From positions 96,947-160,946 of the forward strand of contig BPGX01000007.1 of NCBI GenBank assembly GCA_026003255.1: DNA of 64,000 bases, written 5' to 3'. The notes beneath the pieces were generated by a model, which did not search any database, was not told where the DNA came from, and worked only from the letters and a program-made list of their open reading frames with translations. Shown in pieces: positions 1 through 10,008 of this stretch. A program made the position numbers and the translations under genes. Positions within the stretch are counted from its first letter, which is position 1. Each line of letters opens with the position of its first letter. Origin of the DNA: Bacteroidia bacterium. Its GTDB lineage: Bacteria; Bacteroidota; Bacteroidia; B-17B0; Aurantibacillaceae.

Positions 1-1557
1 CAGAGTATTTTTGTCTAACAATAAATCTTCTCTACGCGTTGAAGATGCTAATAAATCAATGGCCGGGAATATCCGTTTATTAGCTAACCGGCGGTCAAGT
101 TGTAATTCCATATTGCCTGTTCCTTTGAATTCTTCAAAGATAACTTCATCCATTTTTGAACCAGTATCAATTAAAGCAGTAGCAATGATGGTCAAAGAAC
201 CGCCATTCTCAATTTTTCGGGCTGCACCGAAGAATCGTTTCGGTTTTTGTAAAGCGGTAGCTTCTACTCCGCCCGTTAGTACTTTTCCGCTGGCGGGCAT
301 CACCGTATTGTAAGCACGTGCCATACGCGTAATGCTATCTAATAGAATTACCACATCGTGTCCGCATTCCACTAATCGTTTTGCTTTTTCAAGAACGATA
401 TTGGATACACGAACGTGTCGTTCGGCCGGCTCATCAAAAGTAGATGCTATCACTTCTGCACGTACACTTCGTTGCATATCGGTTACTTCTTCTGGTCGCT
501 CATCAATCAGCAAAATAATTAGATACACTTCCGGATGATTGTATGAAATAGCATTAGCAATTTCTTTTAGTAAAACAGTTTTACCTGTTTTGGGTTGAGC
601 GACAATTAATCCCCGTTGTCCTTTACCAATCGGAGCAAATAAATCCACAATTCTTGTACTTAATGTTTCATACTTTCCTCCCGCCAATTTGAGTTTTTCA
701 TAAGGAAACAAAGGCGTCAGATAATCAAACATTACTCTATCCCGAATAAAGGACAAATCTCTACCGTTGACTTTTTCAATTTTAATAATAGGGAAATATT
801 TTTCACCTTCCTTGGGCGGACGAATGGAACCTCTCACTACATCGCCCGTCTTTAAACCATACATTTTTATCTGCTGTGGAGAAATGTAAATATCATCTGG
901 TGAACTTAAATAATTGTAATCCGCACTTCTTAAAAAACCATATCCTTCCTGTAAAACTTCTAAAACACCCTCGGCTTGAATAAGCCCATCAAAATTGAAT
1001 GTAAATTGTAATTCTTTTTTATGAGATGATTCTACTTCATTGACGGTATTTTTCTCCTCATTATCTTCTACCTCTTCTGAATTATCAGTTGGTATAAAAT
1101 TATCATTATTAATTTCTATTGATTCATCAGGTGCTTCAATGGCTGTATTTGTGTCGTCTTCATTCAATTCATCATTTACAATATAATCAACATTTTCTGA
1201 AGCAAGATCTGCCCGAGTTGAATAATTAGATATATTATTATCTTGATGCTTATCCTTATGTTCTAATGAATTACTATCAGCAGTTTCTATTGGTGGATTG
1301 TTTTCAGAGGATGAAGTTGTTTCTTGTTTTGATCTTGTGATTCTTTTTCGCTTGTTTTTATCCGATGATTCTGTAGGTGATTTTTCTAAAAATTCATTTT
1401 TGATTTGTTGGGCTAATTCTTCATTCTTACTTTGTTCATTGACTATTGCAAGAATAATATCGGCTTTTGACATTCCTTTGTGCTGGATATTAAATTTTTC
1501 AGCCACTTGTTTAAGTTCCGATGCTTTGAGTTGCGTCAATTCTTTTACAGAAAACAT
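1..1557 (-). CDS. rho: Transcription termination factor Rho (3' end beyond window)
   Basis: Rho is the hexameric RNA-dependent ATPase that ends transcription at Rho-dependent sites in the cytoplasm. The first 519 residues are visible. They begin with a Rho N-terminal helical segment ([20 protein letters not shown]). A low-complexity acidic, Asn/Glu/Ser-rich insertion of about 150 residues follows, as is usual in Bacteroidota. Next come the RNA-binding cold-shock-like domain and the ATPase core. The Walker A loop AQPKTGKT lies near residue 325, and the downstream motifs [15 protein letters not shown] and [13 protein letters not shown] match Rho. By comparison with E. coli Rho, about 45-50 C-terminal residues are missing past the left edge. 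The ATG at 1555-1557 is the only sensible start. A leader of about 130 nt separates it from a likely promoter, which would suit the autoregulation known for rho. Confidence 0.97.
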   Translation of the reverse strand, partial: MFSVKELTQLKASELKQVAEKFNIQHKGMSKADIILAIVNEQSKNEELAQQIKNEFLEKSPTESSDKNKRKRITRSKQETTSSSENNPPIETADSNSLEHKDKHQDNNISNYSTRADLASENVDYIVNDELNEDDTNTAIEAPDESIEINNDNFIPTDNSEEVEDNEEKNTVNEVESSHKKELQFTFNFDGLIQAEGVLEVLQEGYGFLRSADYNYLSSPDDIYISPQQIKMYGLKTGDVVRGSIRPPKEGEKYFPIIKIEKVNGRDLSFIRDRVMFDYLTPLFPYEKLKLAGGKYETLSTRIVDLFAPIGKGQRGLIVAQPKTGKTVLLKEIANAISYNHPEVYLIILLIDERPEEVTDMQRSVRAEVIASTFDEPAERHVRVSNIVLEKAKRLVECGHDVVILLDSITRMARAYNTVMPASGKVLTGGVEATALQKPKRFFGAARKIENGGSLTIIATALIDTGSKMDEVIFEEFKGTGNMELQLDRRLANKRIFPAIDLLASSTRREDLLLDKNTL

Positions 1558-1688
1558 ATAACTATATTATTAAAATTCACAAACATTATTTGCTATTACA
1601 TTTACCAAAAAAATTGCAAGATAAGTTCAAATTGTATTAGTTTAATTATTAGACCAAATTAAAATGGGAATTTAAAAGGAACAATTTT

Positions 1689-1728
1689 TACACGGACAAA
1701 TATACAGAGAATATTTTAAATAAAACAA
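1689..1728 (-). promoter_or_regulatory. Predicted promoter of rho
   Basis: Read leftward, TTG (1726-1728) is followed after 21 bases by TATATTTG (1697-1704). This matches the Bacteroidota housekeeping consensus TTG-N19-21-TAnnTTTG. Transcription would start near 1690, giving a leader of roughly 130 nt. The 16 bases 1689-1704 recur exactly at 50829-50844, in front of the DUF5686 gene. Confidence 0.6.
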
Positions 1729-1801
1729 ATTTTACTTGGGAAAAATTTCAGAGTAAAAATTAACCTGCTAATTTTTTTTGTATAAGTATAAAAAGAAATA
1801 T

Positions 1802-2053
1802 ATGAGAAGTAAAGTGATAATATTTATATTAACGACAATAATTATAGGGGAAACAATCTTATTAGTGAATGTCTATTTTAATGCAAAAAAGATTAATCTG
1901 GATTATAACTTTGGTAATGATGGTTATCAGTGCAGTATTACTGGTTGGGTGGATGTAAACATTTTCACTAATTCATTAAAGTGTTATGATGTACCACTTA
2001 ATTGTAAAGGTAAAAACTGTTCATTAAATCAACATTTTGGAAAAAGATTGTAA
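1802..2053 (+). CDS. Small membrane-anchored protein of unknown function
   Basis: I do not recognise this 83-residue protein. Residues 5-25 (VIIFILTTIIIGETILLVNV) form one hydrophobic segment, either a signal anchor or an uncleaved signal peptide. The rest is polar and has four cysteines in the C-terminal 40 residues (positions near 39, 56, 62 and 67), which could form disulfides outside the membrane. I chose ATG 1802 over the upstream in-frame TTG at 1778. The next gene follows after 15 bp on the same strand, so the two may be cotranscribed. Its function is open and the gene could be lineage-specific. Confidence 0.5.
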   Translation: MRSKVIIFILTTIIIGETILLVNVYFNAKKINLDYNFGNDGYQCSITGWVDVNIFTNSLKCYDVPLNCKGKNCSLNQHFGKRL

Positions 2054-2068
2054 GTAAAAATAAATATT

Positions 2069-2569
2069 ATGAGAGAAGGAAAATTAATAGGAATATTGGG
2101 ATTAAGTATTTTATTAACATTCTGTAAACAAAACAATGATAAAAATACACTAAACGACATATATGGATTGTGGAAGATAACAAAGTGTAAAATAGATACT
2201 ACAAGATTGTTTAATGAAACGTTAGAAATAAATTCTGATTCATCGTTTGTAAAAGATACAATACCTGTTGTAAGAAAATTTGAAGCCGCTTTATTGCTGG
2301 CTGTTTTTCCGAAATTACTTGCAGAGGTTGGAGAACTTCAATATATTGAGATTACAAAAGAAAAGGTTTTATTTTATGATAGTGATAAAAAAGAAGTAGA
2401 ATCATATCCTATTGAATCCATCATTCATTCACCACTTTTCATAAAAATAAAAACAGAAAATGATAAAGAAGAAGCATTAAAAGTTTTAGAAGTAAAGTCA
2501 TCCAATGAAATAATTGTTTCTAATAAAAAACAAACATTAGAATTTCATTTAATGCGCGAAAGAAATTGA
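2069..2569 (+). CDS. Putative lipoprotein, lipocalin-like in outline
   Basis: This is a 166-residue protein. Its short hydrophobic N-terminus ends in LLTFCKQ, which resembles but does not perfectly match a lipobox (Phe at -1), so attachment through Cys19 is likely rather than certain. The mature part opens with IYGLWKITKCKID, which is how many Bacteroidota lipocalin-like lipoproteins begin, and continues with alternating beta-strand-like stretches. I cannot assign a ligand. It follows the small membrane protein by 15 bp and converges on the S46 peptidase gene. Confidence 0.6.
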   Translation: MREGKLIGILGLSILLTFCKQNNDKNTLNDIYGLWKITKCKIDTTRLFNETLEINSDSSFVKDTIPVVRKFEAALLLAVFPKLLAEVGELQYIEITKEKVLFYDSDKKEVESYPIESIIHSPLFIKIKTENDKEEALKVLEVKSSNEIIVSNKKQTLEFHLMRERN

Positions 2570-2599
2570 GTAATACAAATAAAAAAATGGTAATTGAAT

Positions 2600-4780
2600 T
2601 TAACCAATGATTTTCAACTCCTTAATAATATTATCTGCTTTGCCAATTTTTTCAATAATCCAGAGCACATAACGAATATCCACACAAATTGTTCTGTTGT
2701 ATTGCGCATCAAAGTGAATTTTATGACTCAGTGCCTCATAGTTACCATCAAATGCCAAACCTATTAATTCTCCATTGCCGTTCAATACAGGCGAACCAGA
2801 GTTTCCACCAGTAATATCATTAGTTGTAATATAGGTAACAACAATATCATTCAATGATTTATCCACATATCTTCCAAAGTCCTTTTTTTCAGCCACTTCA
2901 ATAAACTCTTTTGGCAAATCAAACTCATAATCACCGGGCTTGTATTTTTCTAAAACTCCTTTGAGTGTGCAAACTTCTTTGTAAAATACCGCATCTTTTG
3001 GAGAATATGGTTTTACAACTCCATAAGATACACGCATTGTAAAATTGGCATCTGGATAAAATTCTTTTTTACCCTTATTCATTTCTATTAGTCCTTTCTG
3101 ATATTTTTGTTGTAAAAGAAAATTGCAATTTTGAAATTTATTGAATTCCGGTGCTATTTTGGAAGAATAAATTTGATAAAATGCATTTACTAATTGAATG
3201 GCTGGGTCGTTTTCTAATACTGATTTTTCAGGATTTTCCAGCCATTTATCAAAAGCATCGGGCTTTAATAAAATGGTATTTTGATAAAGATTATCAACAA
3301 AAGTTTGATACGCATTCAATGAAGATTGATCAGTGCCGGTCATTGAAATATCTTTTGAAATATTAGAATACACAGCAGTTGGCACAAATTGCCCGTCAAT
3401 TTCTTCACGATATTTTTTCAATAAGATAGATGCATTTTTTTTATCAGAAGGTAAATCTATTTGTTCATTTAGTTCCTTAATCAACGCTTGATAATTTTTC
3501 TTGTTTTTTACAATATCATCTTTAGAAGCATTTAATAAAGAAAGGAATCTGTATGCATAAAAATTTAATTGTGTCCCCAAAATCCCTTCTTGGAAATAAA
3601 CTTTTGCTTTAACATAAGGTGTCCAGTTTTTGTAACATTGATCAAATTCACTCATTAAATTAATGTATTCTGTTTTATTGTTTTGCTTCGCCCATTCAAT
3701 AAACTTTTGCTCTTCCTTTTGTTTTTGCTCATATACTTTGTATTTCAATAATTGTTTGTTTTCACCGTCAAAAAATTTCCAATAATTAGCCACTCTAGCA
3801 TAATAGGATGCTAACTTCAATTTCACTGCTTCGCTTTTTTTCATTTCTTCAAACATATTTTTCAAACGAATATCTCTTAACCCAACAGTGTATGGATTTT
3901 CTATGTTAGTTTTTAATTTTACTCCATAAGATGTTTCAAATCTATTAGTACCACCGGGAAAACCCATCGTCATCGCATAAGAATTTTCTTTAATTCCTTT
4001 GATGCTAACAGGAATTACATATTTAGGTTTCAAGGGAACGTTTTCAGGTGAATAATCGGCAGGTTGTCCATTTTTATCCGCATATACTCTGAAAATGCTG
4101 AAATCGGCTGTATGACGCGGCCATTCCCAGTTATCCGTGTCTCCTCCAAATTTTCCTAAACTTTCAGATGGCGTACCTACCAAACGAACATCTTTATATC
4201 TTTTGTAAACGAACAAAATGTATTGATTCCCTGAAAACATTGACACCACACGGGCTTCACAATTGGTTTTCTTTTCTTCTTCTGTCAATTCTGATTGAGC
4301 AATGGTGTTTAAAATTTTAGGTAAAGATTCTAATGTTTTTGTAGCATCCGTATTTTTGAGTTCTGCATTCACTTTGTCAGTTACATCTTTAATTCTCTCC
4401 AAAAACTGAACGGTCAAACCAGGAACGTGGATTTCTTCATTCAAACTTTTTGCCCAAAAACCATTTTTCAAATAATTATGTTCAACTGTACTGACCTTTG
4501 CAATAGCATCATAACCGCAATGATGATTCGTAAAAATTAATGCTTTATCGCTTACAATTTCTCCTGTACAGCCACCTCCAAATATAATAACAGCGTCTTT
4601 TAGTGAGGATTTATTCGCACTGTATATTTGTTCTTTGGTAAGTTTTAATCCCTTTTTGACCATTTCCTGATAAGTTTTCTCTCCTATCAAAAACGGCAAC
4701 CACATTCCTTCATCTGCCCATAAAGTTGAAAAAACATTCAAGGACAATACAAAACTAAGAGCAATAGCAATTTTTTTCAT
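2600..4780 (-). CDS. S46 family dipeptidyl peptidase, DPP7-like
   Basis: This 726-residue exported serine peptidase of family S46 releases dipeptides from peptide N-termini in the periplasm. It has a signal peptide (residues 1 to about 22, ending TLWA before DEGMWLPF). The catalytic residues are visible: His in TNHHCGYD (about 87), Asp226 in WEWPRHTADF, and Ser of GGNSGSPV (about 661). DPP11, which prefers acidic P1 residues, carries Arg 18 positions after the serine; here that position is Gly (LAFDGN), as in DPP7. Preference for hydrophobic P1 residues is therefore inferred. The start is ATG 4780, because the longer frame adds 34 residues ahead of a clean signal peptide. Such enzymes feed peptide catabolism in asaccharolytic or protein-degrading Bacteroidota. 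The gene stands alone. Confidence 0.95.
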   Translation of the reverse strand: MKKIAIALSFVLSLNVFSTLWADEGMWLPFLIGEKTYQEMVKKGLKLTKEQIYSANKSSLKDAVIIFGGGCTGEIVSDKALIFTNHHCGYDAIAKVSTVEHNYLKNGFWAKSLNEEIHVPGLTVQFLERIKDVTDKVNAELKNTDATKTLESLPKILNTIAQSELTEEEKKTNCEARVVSMFSGNQYILFVYKRYKDVRLVGTPSESLGKFGGDTDNWEWPRHTADFSIFRVYADKNGQPADYSPENVPLKPKYVIPVSIKGIKENSYAMTMGFPGGTNRFETSYGVKLKTNIENPYTVGLRDIRLKNMFEEMKKSEAVKLKLASYYARVANYWKFFDGENKQLLKYKVYEQKQKEEQKFIEWAKQNNKTEYINLMSEFDQCYKNWTPYVKAKVYFQEGILGTQLNFYAYRFLSLLNASKDDIVKNKKNYQALIKELNEQIDLPSDKKNASILLKKYREEIDGQFVPTAVYSNISKDISMTGTDQSSLNAYQTFVDNLYQNTILLKPDAFDKWLENPEKSVLENDPAIQLVNAFYQIYSSKIAPEFNKFQNCNFLLQQKYQKGLIEMNKGKKEFYPDANFTMRVSYGVVKPYSPKDAVFYKEVCTLKGVLEKYKPGDYEFDLPKEFIEVAEKKDFGRYVDKSLNDIVVTYITTNDITGGNSGSPVLNGNGELIGLAFDGNYEALSHKIHFDAQYNRTICVDIRYVLWIIEKIGKADNIIKELKIIG

Positions 4781-4984
4781 ATTCAAAATTTTTAGCGGGC
4801 ATAAATAAACGATAAATATCCTTAAATAGTATTCAATATTTAGATAAAAGCAAAAATTTTTAAGACAAATTATTATTAGCAATTGAGTACTCTACAAATC
4901 TGCATCAATCAGTAATCGTTGTTTTTATTTTTACACTTTAATTACAAATGTTCACTAAATGTCCAAAAAATAAAAAATATTAAA

Positions 4985-5068
4985 AAAAATCTGTGGAAAT
5001 TTTGTTCAATCTGTGGTATCTGTGTTCTATTGTTTTTCAGTTTTTTAAAAAGATTTTAGGAGAAATTA
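4985..5068. repeat. Dispersed intergenic repeat, family 1 (copy 1)
   Basis: The 488 bp between the peptidase start and nnr hold no gene. They contain a copy of a repeat built around AATCTGTGGTATCTGTGTTC, with a tail AGGAGAAATTA that is also present in the copy at 42761-42855. Related copies lie at 8911, 22601, 31401 and 44430. The rest of the gap is AT-rich and unremarkable. Confidence 0.75.
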
Positions 5069-5268
5069 CTATTTGTTTCAACTCAACATCTTTAAATCCT
5101 TCATAATTTTGATAAGGCAATAAGAGAGAAACTATCTCATTGCAAATCCTCAACTAATATAACAGTATTATTAAAAACATTATCTTTGATACTTAAACCA
5201 ATTATAATACATTCCGTATATCCATTTACCTAATTTATCACTAAATTAACCGCACTTTATTGTATAGA

Positions 5269-6798
5269 ATGAAAATTTTAAGTGCCACTCAAATCAAGCA
5301 AGTAGATAATTGCAGCATACTCAAGCAAAATATCACCTCGTGGGAATTAATGGAACGAGCTGCCTCTCGTTTTGTTGAAAACCTTCTGCCATTATTAAAT
5401 ACTAATACATCTGTTTATATCTTCTGTGGTAAAGGGAACAACGGGGGCGATGGACTTGCCATTGCCAGAATGCTTTCAAGCAAAAATTTTTCTGTCCATC
5501 TTTTCATCATACAGCATACTTCCACTGCTTCCAATGATTTTCTCATTAATCTTGAAAAAATTAAACATTGTAATCTCGCGTCTTTTAAAGAAATCTTTTC
5601 AATCAATGACTTGTCAGATATATCCATTAACGACAACCACGTTTGCATTGATGCTATTCTTGGCAGTGGCGTTAATAAACCAACATCAGGCATTCTTCAA
5701 GAATGCATTCATTTTATCAACCAAAAATTCTCAAGTATCATTAGTGTAGATGTTCCATCTGGTCTATTTTTAGATATTCCTAATTCCCCAAATGATAGTA
5801 TTATAAAAGCTACACATACTTTTACTTTTCAAATGCCCAAACTTTCATTCTTTTTTCCTGAAAATAACATTTATGTGGGAAGTTGGAAAATCATAGACAT
5901 TGAACTATCTCAGGAATGCATTGACGAACAAGCTACTCATTTTTTCACAATTGACTCTACATTGATTCGTAAAATTTATCAAAAAAGAAATCACATAAAA
6001 TCAAAGTGGGATTTTGGACATACACTTCTAATTGCTGGTTCATATCAAATGCCCGGAGCGGCTTTACTTTGCACAAATAGCGCTTTAAGAAGTGGCTGTG
6101 GATTAGTAACTCTTCATAGTATCGCATCTGTTGTTTCAAAAGCCGTTCAAAGATTCCCAGAATGTATTTTGAGTGTGGATTCTGCCCAGGATTACATACA
6201 ATCTATTCCGAAAAATTTAAATCGCTACACTTCCATTGCTATAGGTTGTGGAATAGGTAAAAACAAACATTCGCATTATGTCTTATCAAAACTTCTTCAA
6301 AGTATTACTAACCAAAAACTCGTTATTGATGCAGATGGATTAAATACAATAGCCAACGATGTCAATTTCTTTCTACCTCAACTTCCTTCACATCAAACCA
6401 TTCTCACACCGCATATTAAAGAGTTTGACAGAATTTTTGGGCATCATACTACACATTTTGACCGCATTCAAACCGCACTTCGTATTGCTCAAGAGAAGAA
6501 GATTGTCATCGTATTAAAAAGTCCCTACACTGCGGTAATTTTACCATCTGGTCAAGTTTATTTCAATACCATTGCAAACAGCGGACTTGCCAAAGGCGGC
6601 AGTGGCGATGTTCTCGCTGGCCTTATTGCCGGACTATGTGCAAAATCTTATTCCATTGAAAATGCAGCCCTTCTTGGTGTGTACATTCATTCCATTGCAG
6701 CAAAAAAAGCCATAGAAAATTTTCATCCTGCAACTTTATTGCCATCCGATGTTGTTCAGTATTTCTCAAGTGTTTTTTATGAAGTTGAAAATGAATAA
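5269..6798 (+). CDS. nnr: Bifunctional NAD(P)H-hydrate epimerase / ADP-dependent dehydratase
   Basis: This 509-residue enzyme repairs hydrated NADH and NADPH. The N-terminal YjeF_N half (about 1-215) interconverts the R and S epimers and shows CGKGNNGGDGLA near residue 52 and DAILGSGVNKP near 128. The C-terminal ribokinase-like half (about 235-509) dehydrates S-NAD(P)HX using ADP. It shows GHTLLIAGSYQMPGAA and the nucleotide-site motif NSGLAKGGSGDVLAGLIAG near residue 437. Fusion of both activities in one chain is the usual bacterial form. ATG 5269 is preferred to the in-frame TTG three codons upstream. The end overlaps the next gene, suggesting cotranscription. Confidence 0.96.
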   Translation: MKILSATQIKQVDNCSILKQNITSWELMERAASRFVENLLPLLNTNTSVYIFCGKGNNGGDGLAIARMLSSKNFSVHLFIIQHTSTASNDFLINLEKIKHCNLASFKEIFSINDLSDISINDNHVCIDAILGSGVNKPTSGILQECIHFINQKFSSIISVDVPSGLFLDIPNSPNDSIIKATHTFTFQMPKLSFFFPENNIYVGSWKIIDIELSQECIDEQATHFFTIDSTLIRKIYQKRNHIKSKWDFGHTLLIAGSYQMPGAALLCTNSALRSGCGLVTLHSIASVVSKAVQRFPECILSVDSAQDYIQSIPKNLNRYTSIAIGCGIGKNKHSHYVLSKLLQSITNQKLVIDADGLNTIANDVNFFLPQLPSHQTILTPHIKEFDRIFGHHTTHFDRIQTALRIAQEKKIVIVLKSPYTAVILPSGQVYFNTIANSGLAKGGSGDVLAGLIAGLCAKSYSIENAALLGVYIHSIAAKKAIENFHPATLLPSDVVQYFSSVFYEVENE

Positions 6799-8866
6799 AC
6801 TTTTTCTCTACATACTTGTTTCTTTATTCGTAATATTCAATTGTATTAAAGCACAATCGGTTCAAAAATTAATGCAAACCATTCAATTATATGATTATTA
6901 TCATACAAAAGAATATGCCCATAAAATGTTGCCTAAAAAAAAGAAAACTTCTGCTGCCGCGTATGCTCTTGCCTATATATATTTTCAAAATTACCAACCA
7001 TTTCACCACTTAGATAGTGCGGATAAATACATTCATCTCGCCATTTTAAATTATTCTCACAAACCTTACATTACCAAATATGGCACAATTGATAGTAACG
7101 CTATATATACATTATACGACTCAATAACCATACATCAATTTCAGAAAATTACTCATCATTTAAATCCAAGAAGTTACGATATATTTTTAAGTCATCACCC
7201 ATTTGTAAGTTCTGATGTAAAAAAACACATTAAAACACATCAATACAATAAAATTTTAGAATATGCTCATAAAATCAATAAAAGCGACACGACATTTTAT
7301 CTCATCACAACCTATTCAGAAAACCCCAATAATCCTCAACTTTTTCAACTACTTGATAAGCAAATTTTCAATGAATTTACTGCACATCACACAGCCGCAG
7401 AATATTTGAATTTTTTGAGAAACTATCCTAAAAATAGTTATAGAGAAATTGCATTGCAAAATCTTTTAGATATTTACATTAAAGAAAAAAATACAGCAGG
7501 TTTAAGAGAATATGCCAAAGAATTTTCAAAAGACAAACACTATTCAGAACAGGCATGGAAATGGCTATTTACTTATTCTGTAAAAAGAGTAAATAACGAA
7601 GAGTTAGAAAAATTTATTGAAGAGTATCCCGATTTTCCTTTCAAAAAAGAGATATTGGCAGAAATGGAAATGAACAATAAAATTCTAATACCTCTGGCAG
7701 ATACAACTGAATTAATTGGTTTCATTGATACCACAGGACATTTTGTAATTCCACCCATTTATGACGCTGTAACCCCATTCAAAGAAAATTTATCTGTTGT
7801 AATTAAAGATGATTCAGCATTTTTTATAAACAAACTACATCAAGCAATTATTCCACAAAAATTTGTAGAAGCGTATCCATTTCATAATGGCTATGCTCCT
7901 GTATTTGATGGGAAAAATTGGTATTTCATTAATCGTTTAGGAGCACAACAATCGGATAATTTTGATTGGATAAGCGAACTTTCATCTGATTTTAATTATG
8001 TATTCAAAAAAAACGGTTATTACGGATTATGTGATTATAAAGGCCAGGTAATATTACCAGCAACATTTGAAAAATTAGGCGATTTTGAAAATCAGAAATC
8101 ATATTACTTAGAAAATAATTTATATGGAATTGTTTATGACGACGGAACAAAATTTCCTGCGCAATATCAATGGCTTTCATCTTTTTATGATTCTGTGGCT
8201 ATTGTCAAACAAAATAATTTTTATGGACTCATTAACTTAAAAAATAAAATAATCCTCAATCCACAATATGATTTCATTTACCATTGCACAGATGATATTT
8301 TTCTAATTGTAAAAAATAAAAAGTATGGTTATTATAGTGTTTCCGAAAAATGCTTTATTTACTTTCCGAATTATGATTTTGTAAAAGAATTTGAATTCAA
8401 ACATTTGACAAACAAAAATTTATTTAAATTAAATAATCAAAATAAAATATTTATAGGGAATAAAAATGGTTCTATACTTCAAAAAAAGTTTTATCAGGAT
8501 GCTATCATTCACTCCAATTTTTTATTAGTTAAAGAAAAAAATAAATGGTCTTTATTAGACCCCGTAAAATTTTCACCACTAAACAATTTAAAATATTCTG
8601 AAATTACAATTTGCAATGAAAAGATGTTGATAGGAAAACTACCTGATAAAAATGTAATCATTGATATTAATGGAAAAATAATTTATGAAACTCCGAATGA
8701 ATTAAAATATATTAAAGACAATTATTTTTATGAAGAAAACGATAAAACAGGTAAAATAATTAATGTATTCAATCACAAAGTATTAACGAATATATTAGAT
8801 TATCAAATACAAGATCAATATCTCATCATACGAACAAGTGATAATGGAATAACGGTTATGAAATAA
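6779..8866 (+). CDS. Exported WG-repeat protein
   Basis: This protein of about 695 residues starts with a signal peptide (LFLYILVSLFVIFNCIKAQS). A helical, possibly TPR-like region of about 270 residues follows. From about residue 300 there is a long series of WG repeats, units of 40-50 residues of the type GFIDTTGHFVIPPIYDAV, GLCDYKGQVILPATFE and GLINLKNKIILNPQYD. WG repeats form beta structures of unknown binding role, and the family is common in Bacteroidota envelopes. Two starts are possible, ATG 6779 and ATG 6791; both overlap the end of nnr, so translation may be coupled. No function can be given beyond a probable periplasmic or surface binding role. Confidence 0.85.
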   Translation: MKLKMNKLFLYILVSLFVIFNCIKAQSVQKLMQTIQLYDYYHTKEYAHKMLPKKKKTSAAAYALAYIYFQNYQPFHHLDSADKYIHLAILNYSHKPYITKYGTIDSNAIYTLYDSITIHQFQKITHHLNPRSYDIFLSHHPFVSSDVKKHIKTHQYNKILEYAHKINKSDTTFYLITTYSENPNNPQLFQLLDKQIFNEFTAHHTAAEYLNFLRNYPKNSYREIALQNLLDIYIKEKNTAGLREYAKEFSKDKHYSEQAWKWLFTYSVKRVNNEELEKFIEEYPDFPFKKEILAEMEMNNKILIPLADTTELIGFIDTTGHFVIPPIYDAVTPFKENLSVVIKDDSAFFINKLHQAIIPQKFVEAYPFHNGYAPVFDGKNWYFINRLGAQQSDNFDWISELSSDFNYVFKKNGYYGLCDYKGQVILPATFEKLGDFENQKSYYLENNLYGIVYDDGTKFPAQYQWLSSFYDSVAIVKQNNFYGLINLKNKIILNPQYDFIYHCTDDIFLIVKNKKYGYYSVSEKCFIYFPNYDFVKEFEFKHLTNKNLFKLNNQNKIFIGNKNGSILQKKFYQDAIIHSNFLLVKEKNKWSLLDPVKFSPLNNLKYSEITICNEKMLIGKLPDKNVIIDINGKIIYETPNELKYIKDNYFYEENDKTGKIINVFNHKVLTNILDYQIQDQYLIIRTSDNGITVMK

Positions 8867-8910
8867 ATTTTTAATATTCATTTAACGAAAGCTAATTGAG
8901 AAAAATTAAG

Positions 8911-8993
8911 CCACAAATGCACGAATAATAACATATTAGTAGAAAAATAATCTGCGAGAATCTGTATCAATCTGTGTTATCAGCGTTCAATTA
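8911..8993. repeat. Dispersed intergenic repeat, family 1 (copy 2)
   Basis: This copy lies between two convergent genes. It contains CCACAAATGCACGAATAATA followed by a degenerate AATCTGTATCAATCTGTGTT block and CAGCGTTCAATTATT. It is recognisable against the copies at 4985, 22601, 42761 and 44430, with several substitutions. Confidence 0.7.
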
Positions 8994-9030
8994 TTTTCCG
9001 TTTTATCTAAAAATTATTCTATAATTTCCC

Positions 9031-10008
9031 TCACATTCCTCTTTCCATCATCCTCCAATGATGTATCAATATCCATATTATCAATGGCACACCCCATAGT
9101 GAAATTAAAACATTCAACGGTACTGAACCATTAAATATAACTTGATTAATTATATCTGTAATTACTACAGAAACAGAACCATACATAAATGAATGCAACA
9201 TCCACAATCTTATATTAGCACTATTGTGTAATATTCTAACAACTATCGGTATACACATTCCTACAAATGCAATAGGACCACAAAAAGCCGTAATCAATCC
9301 TACTATAACACCTACAATGACAATTAAGATTTTCTTATTTCTCTTCACAGACAAGCCCATCACCTGTGCCTCCACTTCTCCTGTAATATAAATCATAAAA
9401 AATTTTGTAAATCGTATTATCACAACCAACGCAACAACACCTAATAAAAACAAAAATAATGCTTGTAATAAATCTGTATTTTGAATGTTCCCCATTGTCC
9501 AGATTGTATAAACTTTTAGTGCTTGCGCTGAACTTAAATAACTTAACACACTCATTATAGCACCATATAATTGAGATAACATCAAACCAATTATCAACAC
9601 CACAGTGTTATTTGAACTTATTCTTAAAACCATTAAAATAAGCAGCATCCCTATCATTCCACCTATTACTGATAATACACTTATCTGAATCTGATAAAGC
9701 CACGTAAAACTTAAAGCCCCAGCACTCATTATTCCAATAGCTGTAAACAAAGACGCTGCACTACTAATACCTAACACATAAGGACCTGCCAATGGATTAC
9801 GAAATAACATCTGCAATACCAATCCACTTAATGAAAGCATACCACCAGCTGAAATAGCCGTTAGTGTTTTTGGAACTCTTATCTCCAATAGTAATGTGTT
9901 CCAATCAACATTTTTATCAAACACATTTATCGTCCCAACCAATAAATCAACCACACTACATACTATCAAAATAATCAATACAATATAACTATTCAAATAC
10001 CACTTCAT
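9031..10008 (-). CDS. FecCD/BtuC-type ABC transporter permease
   Basis: This 325-residue inner-membrane permease belongs to the family that imports iron-siderophores, heme or vitamin B12. About nine hydrophobic helices are seen, with the family signatures IRVPKTLTAISAGGMLSLSG (about 44-63), MLFRNPLAGPYVLGIS (about 68-83) and CGPIAFVGMCIPIVVR near residue 243. Its start overlaps the stop of the substrate-binding gene by 4 bp (ATGA), so the two are translationally coupled. No FecE/BtuD-type ATPase follows; the next 160 bp hold only a dispersed repeat. The ATPase must be encoded elsewhere. The substrate is undetermined. Confidence 0.93.
   Translation of the reverse strand: MKWYLNSYIVLIILIVCSVVDLLVGTINVFDKNVDWNTLLLEIRVPKTLTAISAGGMLSLSGLVLQMLFRNPLAGPYVLGISSAASLFTAIGIMSAGALSFTWLYQIQISVLSVIGGMIGMLLILMVLRISSNNTVVLIIGLMLSQLYGAIMSVLSYLSSAQALKVYTIWTMGNIQNTDLLQALFLFLLGVVALVVIIRFTKFFMIYITGEVEAQVMGLSVKRNKKILIVIVGVIVGLITAFCGPIAFVGMCIPIVVRILHNSANIRLWMLHSFMYGSVSVVITDIINQVIFNGSVPLNVLISLWGVPLIIWILIHHWRMMERGM

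Noticed and set aside
5426..5749. 107-residue open frame on the plus strand
   Set aside because: It lies inside nnr in another frame and has no recognisable features.
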